From: Aselliscus stoliczkanus
Taxonomy: Eukaryota > Chordata > Mammalia > Chiroptera > Hipposideridae
Length of the DNA: 64,000 bases
Direction of reading: 5' to 3'
Assembly (NCBI GenBank): GCA_033961575.1
Contig: CM066736.1
Location: 89,325,352-89,389,351, forward strand
The notes under the pieces are model-generated. The model worked only from the letters and a program-made list of their open reading frames with translations. It had not been told where the DNA came from and ran no database searches. This document shows, piece by piece, positions 1 through 12,300 of the stretch. Made by a program: the position numbers and the translations under genes. Position 1 is the first letter of the stretch. Every line of letters begins with the position of its first letter.

Positions 1-689
1 TATAACCTCAGGAGTAGATCTTTAAAAATTTTAGCCATTCTTGAGGTGTTTCTTCTTACAGATTATTGTGAGCAGAGTGTTAACTTTCTTTGGATAAGTC
101 AGAGCATGTCTTCAGGGCCTCTAGCACTGTTACCCCAGTGCCTGGATTCCTATATGCAGGGTTGTAATTTCTTCTTAGCTTTCCTGTCTCTTCTTTGATT
201 CATTCTCACTTCTAACTGCTTGTATCTACTCTGCTGTGAGCTATATGAAATTAGATTTATGGTAAACTGAGACTCAGCAGGCATTTTATAGAAAATACAA
301 TCTCGTTTTTGTGGGTGGGGCAGCTCAAGCGCCCTCTTTGCTTGCTTTTGTCCTAGATATAGAGGCTGTAGATTGTGATCCTTTAGATGAGAAACGTGGC
401 ACTGTTGGTGATGGTGCCTTTCTGGCCAAGCTGGCAGGGAGCTTTACCAGCCTGGCAGTATGGGAATTCATTGTCTATGTTCTATTCAGAGCTTTGGTGG
501 GGGCAATGCCCATGTGCAAAGGATTTGCTGCAGTGCGAGGGTACTGTCAATCCTGCAGATGGTTGTCCTGACAGCCAGAGTGGACAGACAAGGGCCTGCC
601 TAAAACCACTGTCCCCGTGACTGGACCAGACTCTTTGAGAGCAGTGTTGTTTTCTTTCCTGGAGCCTACATAAAAAATTAAGGGCATTT
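1..689. other. Unassigned intron 2 sequence
   Basis: Single-copy-looking intronic DNA. Two overlapping short ORFs around 311-620 have no recognisable domain. No repeat family or exon was recognised. Confidence 0.5.
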
Positions 690-985
690 GTTCATCATTA
701 AACAAATTTTTATTCAATACCTATTATGTGCCAGGCACTATTGTAGGGCTGTGGATTTCATAGTGAGTGAAACTGATGAGATCCTTACTTTGGTAGAGCT
801 TGCATTCTAGTGGACTGCATGTCACAGGTGACTGAATGATAAGTAAGCTTTGAAATTGGACAGAACTATGATCAGATTATAGTAGTTTAGTGACTTCCCC
901 TTTGATTTTTCTCAGGGTAAAATGGTGGTTAATGATTCCTACCCTTACAGGGTTACTGTATGAATTAAGTGAAATAAGTGCTGTT
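690..985 (-). repeat. L2 LINE 3' fragment followed by a decayed MIR-like piece
   Basis: The stretch with ctattatgtgccaggcac and then cttgcattctagtgg is the reverse complement of the L2 3' end. From about 895 a weak MIR-like sequence (preserved phrase acagggttactgta) reads on the + strand. Confidence 0.6.
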
Positions 986-1935
986 AAAAATTCCCAGCAA
1001 AAATAAGAAACTCTCAAAACTCAACAATAGAAAACAAGTAACTCAATAAATAATGAAAAAAATTGAACAGACACTTCATCAAAGAAGATATTTGGATGGC
1101 AAATAAACATATGCAAAGTTTTTTTTTTTTTTGAGGGCAGTGTCACTGGCCCTCATAAGTGGGACCTGAACCAGGGCCACTGGGGGCACCAAGCCAGCGC
1201 TTAACCACCGCGCCACTCGCCCGGTCCCGCAAAGATGTTTAATATCATTAGCCACTTGGAAAGTGCAAATTAAAACCACAATGAGATAATGAGATGCTAC
1301 TACACACCTAATAGAATGGCTAAAATTTAAACATGGAAAATACCAAGTGACAGAAAAGGAGGAAGAGCCATTGGAATTCTTGCCTATAGAGTTTCTTATA
1401 AAGTTTAACATAACTTACTACATGGGCCAGCAATTCTACTTGTAGGTATTTACCCCTATAGATAAATGAAAATTTATATTCACGCTAAAACCTGTGCACT
1501 AATGTTTATAGTAGCTTTGGTCATAATCACCCCAAACTGGACACAAATGTTCTTCAGTGTTTGGATAAAGAACTATGGAACAGTACTCAACAATAAAAAT
1601 GAATGAACTGTTGATGCACACATGAATCTCAGAGGCATTATGCTGAGTGAAAGAAACCAGTCTGAAATAGTTACATACTACATGATTTCATCTACATGAC
1701 ATTCTGAGAAAGACAAAGCTAGAGGGATGGAGGCTAGATCAGTGGCTACCAAGGGTTAGGACTGTGGGGAGGGTTGGACTACAAGGAGAACATGAGGGAA
1801 TTTTGGGGGGTAATACAATTGTCCTGTGTCTGGATTGTGGGGCAGTTACAAGAATCTAACTATGTATGAAAATTCATAGAACTCCATCCCCTCCACTCCC
1901 AAAGTTAATTTTTCATATTAAAAAAAAAAAAAAAA
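986..1935 (+). repeat. L1 LINE 3' end (old), interrupted by a SINE
   Basis: The end of ORF2 and the 3' region of an ancient L1 are recognisable by phrases such as agacacttcatcaaagaaga, the tail of ORF2, and tatgctgagtgaaagaa, the 3' region. It ends in an A-run at 1921-1935. It is split by the SINE at 1119-1229. Confidence 0.75.
1119..1229 (-). repeat. Short tRNA-head SINE, antisense
   Basis: Reading the minus strand gives a degraded tRNA-like head (ggcgcggtggttaagcgctgg), B-box region ggttcaggtcc, agggccagtgacactgccctc and an A-tail. It sits inside the L1 fragment with only a short possible duplication (gcaaag). Confidence 0.8.
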
Positions 1936-2369
1936 GAAGAAATTCCTAGCCTAGTACCTGACACACATCTCAAGCTCAATGAATGTTGAGTTACTTTTCC
2001 CTTTCTTTTTCTTCTATATTTCCAGGAAAGCTACCTGCATCTGACAGTTATATTTTAACATTTTAACGTTTGTTCTACTGATGTGTTTCTCTCACCAAAT
2101 TGTGAGCCTCTTCAGGGCAGGGACTGGCCTTACCCGGTTGGTTTGTCTTTGTTTTTGCAGTGCCCCAGAGTCTGATGCGGACCTTGTGCTTAACCACTGT
2201 GTGGAATGATTCACCGATACCGCTGTAGCAGCACGCTGTCAGGCTGACACGGAAGTCCTGATCAAGGCTGTGACCACACATTTTTTGGGGTGGGAGTGGG
2301 TAGTAGCACTAGGAGCCTGGGAAGCTGCAAAATCTATGTATGCTTCCGTTAGTGTCTGTGGTATCTCAT

Positions 2370-2800
2370 GTAGAAATATAGCACAGAGACCTAGGTTTAA
2401 ACCTGGCTCTGCTTTCACCAGCTGTGGAAACTTGGAGAAGTTACTTATTTTTTTTAAGCCTCAGTTTCTTCATTAGAAGTGGACTAACAGTAGGCACCTC
2501 ATGAAGTTATTATGAAGGTTAAATGAAATAATGAATATAAAGTACTTAGTATAATGCCTGGCACATAGAAGAGGCTCAATCAAAGTTAGTTTTTGTTATT
2601 ATTGTTGTTCTCAGAAAGCATACATTTTGATGCAGATGGACCTATGTTCAAAACTTGGCCTTGCCACTCACTGGCTATGTGACAGACGAGTAGGTAAATA
2701 ACTTCACCTTTCTGAGCCTCATTGTGTTCAGCTATTTGAAGAGGGCAACTCTTTGCAGGGTTGTTGTAAGAATTTAATGTGTGCACAGTACTTAGCACAT
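2370..2800 (+). repeat. Two adjacent MIR SINE fragments
   Basis: The first runs about 2370-2595, with acctaggtttaaacctggct, cctcagtttcttcat and aatgcctggcacatag. The second runs about 2630-2800, with actcactggctatgtgac, gagcctcattgtgtt and cagggttgttgtaag. Both are ancient and diverged. Confidence 0.75.
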
Positions 2801-3600
2801 GTAGGTTCTAAATCCATGTTTTTTCCTCCCATAGCATGATGGTATAGATAGTGAGGGCTGACAAGAATTCCAAATGAGCCCTCTCATCATCCCGTGGCAT
2901 CCCAGCATTCCGCCATGGGAGCCACCACCAGTAGGGGTGGGACGCTGCAGGGGGTAGTTCTAGCTTTGCCTGAGGGGCTAATATTAAGGAAAGGTGGGCA
3001 TGATAGAACAGGGCCACACATTTCTAGGGGCTGCAACTTACCTAGTAGCTCACCCAGCCTCCTGCCTATGCCTGTGACTTACAAAAGGTCTAGGTGAGAG
3101 CTTCTAATTTTTCCCTACTCATCTGGCAGCCTAGAAGATTTTGAATAACAAAGCCACATGCTAGCACTGTTATCAGATCTACTTGATTTTAGCAGGGTAG
3201 AAGTTGACTTGTTTTCTACCTGTTTTCATTGTTGCCTGGAGAAGCATGCTGGGTCCTGGGAGGTTGTGAGAGTTGGGGAATGATGGAATCTGGCACCAGG
3301 TGGAACCCCAGCTGGAGGAACTAAACCCTGAGGGGAGCAGCCAGCAGTTCCACTTGTGATACCCAAAGGGCCAGTAGGGTTTGGACTTGATGGAGAGTAT
3401 TATATAGGGAGTGAGAGAGAAGCCAGGTGCTATGACCAGAATGGGTTAATTTGGATGAACGTAAGTAGCTGAGTTATGCTAAAAAATTATCATGATTAAT
3501 AATAATTGTTATTCTCTCCCCAGGGTTTGGGCCTCATTTCCTTATATCCGCTTAGCTGTGGACACCAACAAGTGTTCCCTTGCCTCTCGTTTCTCCTCTA
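2801..3600. other. Unassigned intron 2 sequence
   Basis: No exon or repeat recognised. A few short ORFs have no domain signal. Confidence 0.4.
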
Positions 3601-5012
3601 CCAGCCCAAGTTGTACATGCTGCCAATGATCTTCCTAAACTACGTTTTGGCTTTGTGTCTTCTGCATGATTTCCTGGTCTTGTTCCATCTGACTTCCTGT
3701 GCTGAGCACTCTCTCTTTTCACATCTGGTCTTAGCCGTCTTGGTGAGACCCTCTAGACGTACCTCCTCGCGCTGGTCTGGCTCTTGTCCTTTGTCTCATA
3801 GACATTCCATACTTATTCCAGTCTGCTTTCTTGACTCAGCTAGTTCTCCTTACCTGGAATTAACTTCTCATACCCCCCCCTTCAACCCCTGGCCCTGTCT
3901 GTATCAGTCTTAGGTGTCCTCTGGAATGCTCCAGCCTCACTTTCCATGAAGCTTCCCTGACTTTCCCACCCACACTGACCTTTCTCATCTCAGTGCTAAC
4001 TCTTGTAGCACACAGTCTGTCCCATAATTTAGCTTTTAAATAGAATGTCTTGCTTTGTGCCCTAATGATTTTGATTATATTGCCTTGCCTATAAGTTTGT
4101 CTTTTCACACTAACACTGGAATTACTAAAAAGCACAACTCTGATCACTACTCCTACCTTGTGAAGGAAGTCAGTGGAACAGCAGCATCCCTCCCAGGTGC
4201 TGAGCCCCATGCCAGCTTCACGCATAGTTTCATTCAATCCTCAACCACTCTGTGAGCTCGGCGTTAATAACTATTTCAGAGATGATGAAACTATAAGTGA
4301 GTGGCTTACCTTTGCTTACTAAATTAGTTTAAACTCTGACCTGCCCTGCAGCGCTTCCACAATCTGACTTTAGCTCATCTGACTAGTTCATGTTATACAG
4401 CATTCCCTTACTCTGTTATACTTGCTCTTCATGTCCCGTCGCTGTGCCTTTGGTCCAGATAATTCCTCATCCTGCTGCCCATTTTTGCCTCTAAATGTCC
4501 TACTTGTCCACCAAGGCCTCGATCATGGTTTCTCAACCTCCGCATGATGGACATTTCTCAACCTCAACGTGATTGACACCAGATAATTCTCTGTTGTGAG
4601 GAGCTGTCCTGTGCATTGTGGGATGTTTAGCAGCATCTCTAGCCTCTACACAATGGATGCCAGCAGCAAACCACAACCCCACCCCACTTCCAAGTTGTAG
4701 CAACCAAAAATTTCTCTATTGCCAATTGTCAGTTGCCCAGGGGGACAGAATTGCTCCTGATTGAGTAGTATTGGCCTAGATTAAATGTTTCCTCCAAGAA
4801 ATCTTGTTTGTTCCCCTACAGTGGGAAATGATCCTTTTTTAGTAGTGTTCCAGAGTACTTGGCATGAATCTCTCATTTGGCATGTTGCTGTGCATTGTAA
4901 TTAGTTGGGTCCATCCTTGTCTGTCCTCCTACCGGATTGCAAGTGCCTCCAGGGGGAAGGAACCAGGTCTTACTCATCAGTGTTTCTCCCATTATGTTTG
5001 GTGCAGGGGCTT
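3600..5012 (+). repeat. L2 LINE fragments interrupted by a hAT-type element
   Basis: Pieces at about 3600-4050, 4330-4525 and 4785-5012 carry L2 3' region phrases such as cctggaattaacttctc, ttgtccaccaaggcctc and gtctgtcctcctaccgg. Between the last two lies the DNA-transposon fossil at 4526-4784. Confidence 0.6.
4526..4784 (-). mobile_element. hAT-type nonautonomous DNA transposon fossil (MER20-like)
   Basis: Contains ctgtcctgtgcattgtggga and gatgtttagcagcatctct, and it begins with tttctcaacct, the usual terminal phrase of this family. The same family occurs in opposite orientation at 47403-47605. The subfamily name is from memory. Confidence 0.65.
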
Positions 5013-6754
5013 AACTTAAAGGTGATGAGTTAAGCTTGTTTTTGAATTTTAAAGCAAAGATTCTGTCTTATCACTGTGTGCCCCTTAAGTTGTTTCTTTA
5101 GGGCAGAACAAGAGTATAAAATTGGCTGGTCAGTGGTATGAGGGCACAGGGTGCTTTGGATTTGTGAGTTCCTGGCAGGGTTAGCAGCTGAGTCAATGGT
5201 ATGATTTTTCTAGGAGTTGCTAGGCTCTGTGCTCCAGACATGTTAGTGTCTGATGTGCATGTCTGATGTCCTCTGACCCCTTTCCCTGTACACTATGCTA
5301 TGAATCCCATACAGAACTCAAATCAAGGTAAAAATCATTGTAGTTAAAATAATTAAGGAAAGTCTTAGAAAAAAACACACATACTAGAGGAGCATAGATG
5401 AAGAAAAGAAAAAGAAAAGACACTGAGAGTGCAGAAAGGATTTTTCCATATAACTGATAAGGAAACTGAGACTAAATTAGCTCATAGTTATTTATTTTAT
5501 GGGTTATTGCAACTCAGATAGCATCAGGCTGATGAATACGTTTACTGCTGGTGATCGTTGCACACCTCTGTGAATCTGCTAAAAACCCTTGAGTTGTGCA
5601 CTGAATTGGCATGTGAATTATAATATATCTCAGCAAAGATGTTCAGAAATAGAAGTGTCAGTGCATCGGTCGCCTCCCACCTGCCTGCCTTTCTGTAGCC
5701 CGATCCGTAAGAATCCCTAAGGCCCTATAGAAAAGACTGCAACCTATGCTGGTTTCTATCCCCATTTCTCCCACGCCTAACTTTGGCAGATATGTAGAGG
5801 TGCTTCCAAGTCTGAAGTGCCATGGTTTCTGGAAGCAGAGATCCTGGTTAGCTAACTGACAGCTAGGTTGCCTGTGTTTCTGGGAAGGTGTAGATGGCTT
5901 TTGAGGATACCAGACTGAAGAACCCTGAGATATTCTGTGTAGGAGAATTTCTCCCCTCCTTCACTCCCTCCCTTCCTCTTTTCCCCTCCTTCCTCTTTCT
6001 TTTTTGTAGCTGTCACTTCTGGGGAAGCTAAGATGGCAAGAAAGCTATGGAAGAACACTGGTGGTATTGGCCCCTCACCCACATACCAGGGATCTGGATC
6101 AAATTCTTGGCCCTCACCATATGGAGCTCCATGAGAGGAGCTGGCCAAGGAGTCTGGTTTTATTTTTCCTGTATTCATCTTGTGCTCAGCTCAGGGCCTC
6201 CCTCTGACTCCACTGGTGCTACCATGCGAGCCCCTGGGAAGCAGAGCTCTCCCCTTGGCCCCTGGACCCAATCCAAACAGTTATTCAAATAACCTTAGGT
6301 TTTGATGTATACATTTCTGTTGCTGTTATTTTTGACATAAAAGGACTGTTGCAGTTTGGAGGCACCTCTCTGATTTTTTGCCATCTAGCCCCATGCCTGT
6401 CTCCTAGTGCAATCACCATTTTATTTCCTGCCTCATGGAAATTCTGAGAAACTGCCCTTAATCTAGGCAAAGCACAGATTGAATTCTGCTCAAGCTCTTT
6501 GGACAGAACAGAAAGGACTGATACCATGAATGACTTCATTCTTCAGGTGAAGCCTGCTCCTTAGGCTAAGGAAATGACCCTACCGATTTTTCCTTGTAAT
6601 GTTTAATTATAGGATGGCTGTAGCATTCCCCTACCAGAAGTGGCTCATAGTCAGCTTAGAGGCTGCAACCCTCATTGAGTCCAAGTCTTGTGGCGTTGCT
6701 CATGCATTCTGCATTCAGCCCTAACTTTTGTGAGTTTCTTGGACATTGACTTTT
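5013..6754. other. Unassigned intron 2 sequence
   Basis: No gene or clear repeat recognised. It contains a purine-rich patch (about 5380-5425) and a pyrimidine-rich patch (about 5945-6005). Confidence 0.4.
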
Positions 6755-6900
6755 TAAAAGTCTGAAGCATGCGCTTTGGAGTCTAACCTGAGTTCATATC
6801 CAAGCTTTGCAATGTACTAGCTGTAAGGCCAAGTAATTTGGAGACTCACTTTTCCTCATCTGTAAGGTAGAAATGAAAATGAGATACTCTTTGCTATTGA
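6755..6900 (+). repeat. MIR SINE fragment
   Basis: Shows gctttggagtctaacctgag, tgtactagctgtaaggcc and tttcctcatctgtaagg, the diagnostic MIR order. Confidence 0.7.
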
Positions 6901-7782
6901 CAAGCCCTCATGCTAGTGAGAGAGGCAGACACATAAACTGGCAATGACAGTAGCACATTTTAAACTGTAATGGTGGTGTGCCCAGGAAACTGTGGAGCTT
7001 CAAGAGGAATAAAGTTGAGGTAATCTAGCATATGCTGGTGTAGCAGAAGACACAGTGTCACCCAGCACTCAGGGAAGGGAACCAGTTGCTAGACAAGCTG
7101 AGCTGCACATCAGAGGGAGTAGGCCTGGTTTGCAATCTGTCCAGTGCTTTAGCCAGATACAGGATGAAGCAGCAGCTCCCCCAGATGGTGCCTCTTGTGT
7201 TTCTAGGAAAACCCAGCCGGTGGTTTGCTTTGACAGACAGGGAAATTCTTTCTCACCAAGCAGACTGTTGTTTTCCTTCCTCCCCATTTTGTTGGTGAGT
7301 CTGCTGTGTCTATTCTGGATGGCAATCCTGCTGATGACAGGGATTAGTTACGCTTATAACATTTCTCTCTGTGTGTGCCTACGTATGTCTGTGCGTCTCT
7401 ATGTACCTTCCTGTTTGTTTCTTTGTGTGTGTACAAGTACATCATTTTGTGCCTTTCTGTATTTGTATGTGTCTTGCTATATTTAGACGTCCCTGTGTGT
7501 ATGACAATAAATGGAGGGAGCGGAGGAACGCTGAGCCAAGGAAGTAGGAACTGAGAGAAACGGATAAACCAGGTTGAGGATTAAGGAGGAGGTTAAGACC
7601 AAAAGTTTAGGAAATGGTCAAGCCAGCATAGAAAAAGCCCTGCTTCAGGTATTAAGCTTCTGACTTTTCCTGTCTAAGGAGGACTTGGCTGCTGGCTCCC
7701 AGGACCCTGCTTGCCTTCAGACCTAACTGGCGTTTGTGCTTAGGGGCCCAGGTTCAGGATAGTCAAACATTTATGGAACACC
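6901..7782. other. Unassigned intron 2 sequence with a degenerate TG-rich patch
   Basis: No gene recognised. About 7365-7500 is rich in tgtgtgt and tctgtg units, a decayed simple repeat that explains a Cys-rich ORF at this place. Confidence 0.4.
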
Positions 7783-8525
7783 TTGTATGAGGTCTGACAT
7801 TTAAGTTTGCAAACTTGTTGCAATGGTGTTGCTAACCTTTTTTGATATCAGAGGGATTATTCATTATGAATTTGTACCAACTGGACAAACAGTTAACCAA
7901 GTTTACTATTTGGAAGTGCTGAAAAGGCTGCGTGAAAAAGTTAGATGAGGGACCGGCCGAGTGGAGCAGTGGATATGCGCTGGCTTGGGAAGCCAGCGGC
8001 CCCGGTTAGGTCCCACATATGAGGGCCAGTGACACTGCCCTCAAAAAACAACAACAAACAAACAAACAAAAAAAAACCCCAAAACAAAAAAGTTAGATGA
8101 GCTGAACTTTTTAAAGCCAACAATTCATGACTCTTGCATCACGGCAGTGTACCAGCTCACATGGCATTGTCTGTGAGGGAGTTTTTGGCTAGGAAACAAG
8201 TAACTGTATGGGAACACCCTCCCTAGTCACCTAGTCCAGGCCCCAACGACTTCTTTCTTTCCCAAAGATAAAGGAAATATTGAAAGGAAGACATTTTGAT
8301 GACATTCAGGACATCAAGAATAATATGATGACAGCTCTGATAGCCATTCCAGAAAAAGAGTTCCAATGTTTCTTTGAAGGGCGGACTAGGTGCTGGCTTC
8401 AGTGCATAGCTTCCCAAGGGGAGTACTTCGAAGGTGACTGTAGTGATATTCAGCAGTGAGGCATGTAGCACTTTTTCTAGGATGAGTTTGTGAACTTAAT
8501 TGTCAGACATTGTAGATATAGGCAT
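7783..8525 (+). pseudogene. Decayed Tc1/mariner element with transposase fossil, split by a SINE
   Basis: Near the left end reads tgaggtctgacatttaagtt and near the right end gaacttaattgtcagaca, a related inverted pair that looks like the terminal repeats. Between them, bases 7848-7948 still translate as mariner transposase, including GIIHYEFVPTGQTVNQVYY and EVLKRLREKVR. After the SINE at 7950-8086 the C-terminal part continues in broken frames, with homology to the block around the second catalytic Asp and the PNDFF-like block. The N-terminal half is missing by internal deletion, and stops interrupt the rest, so it cannot make transposase. Confidence 0.85.
7950..8086 (+). repeat. Short tRNA-head SINE inside the mariner fossil
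   Basis: Starts gaccggccgagtggagcagt, has agggccagtgacactgccctc, then a long A-rich tail with caaa repeats. It is flanked by an exact direct repeat aaaagttagatgag, so it inserted after the mariner element. Confidence 0.9.
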
Positions 8526-8549
8526 TGTGAAGGACTATGCCTTAAATGA

Positions 8550-8700
8550 TCTCATTTTCTTCACATTGTAACTGTGAGGTAGGTAGTCTGCATTTTATAG
8601 GCTCAAGATGATATAGGGAGGAAATGGCAGAGATGGGATTCGAATCTGTATCTGTCAGATTCTTTTCCCTATATGTCACTTCACAAGCTTTCTGATATTT
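8550..8700 (-). repeat. MIR SINE fragment
   Basis: Reverse-complement MIR phrases are visible: attttataggctcaagatg and gagatgggattcgaatctg. Confidence 0.65.
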
Positions 8701-9275
8701 CTGGGCTGTGAGCAAGCTCCCTGATTAGTTGAGAGTGAAACACTGTGAGGACTTGGGTAGTGTGGGGTTGGGAGAGTTGGAGAGAGAGTTTCTGGGCTCT
8801 GCTTTTGGGATTGAGAACTTTTCTCAATATAGAATAGTGGTTCTTGCTTTCAAGGAGTGACCCTCCACTATGTATCTGTCTTACGTAGGTGCTTTCAATA
8901 TGTCTGATTAATCTCTGTGTCCTTGGATCCCAGGGTAGGACATGTCATGTATTTACTGCTCAGTAAATGCTGGTTGGGTAAATGAAAGAAGAAAACATTT
9001 CTTAATAAAGGCCTTTAGAACTTCTGTTGTCCTCATTACTCCCTTCAGCCTTCTTTTGTGGTACTGTGATGCTCTAATCATATCATAGACATTTTGTTTT
9101 TATTTTTATTGGCATTGTTTTTTGACCCATGAGCTTACATTCTTCCCCTTGGAGTTGATTGGGAGCCAGAAGGTTCTTAAAAGAGGGGCATGACTATGTC
9201 TTATTCTCTTACTTCTTTGTTCCCCAGCCTTCCTCCTCACTGCCTAAATGTGAGTGGCATTCAGAAGGAACACTT
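8701..9275. other. Mostly unassigned intron 2 sequence with an L2 3' end
   Basis: About 8880-8990 resembles an L2 3' end on the + strand (tttactgctcagtaaatgct). The rest is unassigned. Confidence 0.4.
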
Positions 9276-9290
9276 GGTGAGCCCTCAATT

Positions 9291-9703
9291 TTTTTTTTAA
9301 AGATTTTATTGGGGAATTGGGGGAGGGGAACAGACAAGTTGCTGTCCTTTTGTTCTTCAGTCTAGTTGTGGAGGACGTTGCTTCACTGGCCCATGTTGGT
9401 ATTGTCATTGTGCTCTTCCCCGGATGAGGCAGATCGGTCGGCCGCCTCTGGGTGGCTGCTCACCGCGGCTCTTGGCAGCTCATGGCTGCCCGCCACTCAC
9501 TGTAGCCTATGGAAGCCCACTGCAGCAGGGGCTGCAGCCTGCACTGTCGCCAGGACTGGGGCTCGCACAGCCCATTCCAGGTGGAGCTGTTGTTCACCAT
9601 CTTAGCTGTAGAAGGCAGTGTCACTGGCCCTCATATGTGGGATCCAAACCGGGGCTGCTAGCATCCCAAGCCAGCTCTTAACCAGTGCGCCACTCGGCCG
9701 GCC
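9291..9703 (-). repeat. Long composite SINE, antisense
   Basis: On the minus strand it runs from the tRNA-like head through the GC-rich body to the 3' signature caattccccaataaaatctt. It is flanked by the direct repeat gagccctcaattttt. Several short ORFs here are SINE translations, not genes. Confidence 0.92.
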
Positions 9704-9968
9704 CAGAGCCCTCAATTTTTTTACCAAGTTGACTGAAGTTGGTGTTCCATTTTGGAAATGGAATCCAGGAGGCTTTCCTGCTGCTGAGTGCTTTGCTGGG
9801 TTTGTGTTTCCCAGGGTTTTAGAGAGCCTCGCATAGGAGTGGTAGTATGGGGAACAACTGAGAGGGGAATCAAAGCTGACTCTTGTTTATGGGGATTGTA
9901 AGAGAGGGAGATTTCCTTAGTACTTGAAGCCATAATGAAGAGAAGACTAGGTGCATTTAGTACAGGTG
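9704..9968. other. Unassigned intron 2 sequence
   Basis: No recognisable feature. Confidence 0.35.
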
Positions 9969-10026
9969 TCAGCAAACTATGACCCCCCTTCCTGTTTTTC
10001 ATAGTCTGCAAACTAAGAATGGCTTT

Positions 10027-10057
<31 letters not shown>

Positions 10058-10442
10058 GAGGGAGTGTCACTGGCCCTCATATGGGGGACCCGAACCGGGG
10101 CCACTGGCTTCCAAAGCCAGCGATTAACCACTGCTGGCCCCAAATAAAGCTTTTATTTTCTTTTTTTTTGTGTGTGGGTATATTTTTAAATAGGTGGTGA
10201 TGATGGGGAATCCCAAGAAGAATTTTGTGACATGTGAAATTTATATGAAATTTAAATTTCAGTGTCCATAAATAAAGTTTTATTGGCACAGAGTCACTGT
10301 AACTCATTTACATATTTTCTGTCGCCTTTCACACAAGAACAGCAGAGTTGAGTAGTTGTAACAGAAATTGGATGGCCCACCAAGCCTACAATATTTACTG
10401 TCTGGACCTTTACAGAAAAAGTTTGCTTGGTCCCTGGTCTGT
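9969..10442 (-). mobile_element. hAT-type nonautonomous transposon fossil, split by a SINE
   Basis: Left end tgtcagcaaactatgacccc and right end aaaaagtttgcttggtccct are imperfect inverted ends. The interior has ataaagttttattggcac and gagttgagtagttgtaac. The same family lies at 16368-16585 in the opposite orientation. Confidence 0.65.
10036..10141 (-). repeat. Short tRNA-head SINE, antisense
   Basis: T-run, then gggagtgtcactggccctca, then the B-box complement gacccgaaccggggcc, ending ctgctggcccc with a damaged head. It sits beside a short TA run at 10026-10041. Confidence 0.85.
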
Positions 10443-11160
10443 CCCCTAACAAATTGCTATATTTACTGTCTTTTCTTAATATAGCAGCCAGAGAGCTTTT
10501 TTTTTTTTTTTTAAACTAAATCAGATTATTTTATTTCTCTGCCCAGAATCCTGTAGTAGCTGCATTTTCATTTAGTGTGAAAGCCAAAGTTACCCCAAGA
10601 GTCAGCAAGGCCCTATGCGTGCTTGCCCCCTCTTAGCATTACATTCTCCTCTCCTTTATTTCTCTTCCTTGGTCCCTCACTCCAGCCACACTCCTTGCTG
10701 ATCCTCAAACACCCTTGTTGTTCCTGTCATAGGGCCTTGGTTCTAGCTCTTACTTCTGCCTGGAATATTTTCCTCCCAGATATCCACTTTGATAACTCCC
10801 TCATATTCCCAAATAAATACTTTGCTCTTCTCCTATTTCACCTTATTGATGAAACCTTTCGCAGACTACCCTATTTAATGATGAAATCTGCAACTTTACC
10901 TCATTCCTGGCATCCAGAACCTCATTACGCATCACTTATTTTTGTTTGTTTGTTTGTTTTTTATTTTTAAGAACTTATCACCTTCTGGATTCTATCATTT
11001 AATCATTTATTTTGTTGTTTATTATCTAGACTATAAGGTCCATAAGGGCAAGGGATCTGTTTTGTTCATTGCTAAAACCCTGGTACCTAGAACAGTGCCT
11101 GGCTCAGTGTTGGTACTCAGTAAATATTGTTGAGTGCATGAATAAACCTATTTAAAAAGA
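10443..11160 (+). repeat. L2 LINE 3' region
   Basis: A long, fairly continuous L2 fragment: gcaaggccctatgcgtgctt, tggaatattttcctcccag, and the 3' end aacagtgcctggctcagtgt followed by cagtaaatattgttgagtgc. Confidence 0.75.
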
Positions 11161-11249
11161 AACAGATTTATTTTTTCATGTGGATTCAAATTATTATCTG
11201 GAGTCCTAAGAACTAGTCCTAAGAACTTCCTTTAGTATTTAGTTTTTTA

Positions 11250-12300
11250 AGTTGTGTCAGCTAACAATTAATTTTTTCATTGTTTGTTTAATTGGAAATG
11301 TCTGTTTTGCCTTTACTTTAAAAAGGTAGTTTTGCTGATATTAGGTTCTTTGTTGACAGTTTTTTCTCTCAGCACTTTGAACATGTCATGCCACTGTCTT
11401 CTGTCGTTTCTTGTTTTTTATTAATTCGTCGTTTCTATTAATTTTATTGTGCTTCTCTTGTATGTGACAAATCATTTTTATCTTGCTGATTACAAGATTT
11501 TCTCCTTGGCTTTGGCTTTCAGTATTTTACTATGATGTGTCTGCAGATGTCTTTCCATTTATCCTACTTGGAGTTTGTTGAGCTTTCTAGATGGATAGAT
11601 TAATATTTTTCAATAAATTTGGGGATTTTCCAGCCGTTATTTCTTTGAATATTTTTTTCTGCCCCTTTGTCATTAGCCTCTACTTTCAATTACTCCCATT
11701 ATACATATATAGATGAGCTTAATGGTATTCCACATTTATCTAAGACCGTTCATTTTTCTTCATTCTTCTTTCTCCCTGCTGTTTGGATTATTTAGTTTCT
11801 ATCAATCTCTCTTAAAATTTGTTAGGTCTTTCTCTAGCTGGTTCAGATCTATTGTTGTGTCCCTCTCCTGAAAATTTCATTTTAGTTATTGCACTTTTAA
11901 CTCCACAACATCCATTTGATTCCTTTTTTATAATTTATATCTATTGATATTCTTTATTTGATGTGATATTGTCATCACACATTACTTTTTTTTTAATCAT
12001 GGTTTTCTTTAGTCTTTGAACATATTTTTAATGGCTGCTTTGATGTCGTCTGTTAAATCTGAAATTTAGTTGCTGTCACAGTTTCTGTTGCCTGCTTTTT
12101 TTCTGGTGTAGGGGTCATGCATTCCTATTAATTTGCGTGTCTCATATGTTTTCATTGAAATTAGATATATTTGATAATATATTGTAGCAACTCTGGGTAT
12201 GGGTCCAACTGGTCTGGTGCTTGTTCTGATTTGTTTATTTGTTTGGTGAATGACTGGGTTGCTTTGGTGGCCTTTCCCCACCGCTCCCACACAGTGTGTG
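11250..12300 (-). pseudogene. Ancient L1/HAL1 ORF1-like relic, antisense
   Basis: The + strand text (for example ttttactatgatgtgtct, gtttgttgagctttctagat, ttatttctttgaatattttt) is the complement of an old L1-type ORF1, covering its RRM and linker region. Many stops and indels prevent coding. RepeatMasker would probably call this HAL1 or an L1M subfamily. The right border is vague and may extend to about 12,640. Confidence 0.6.
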
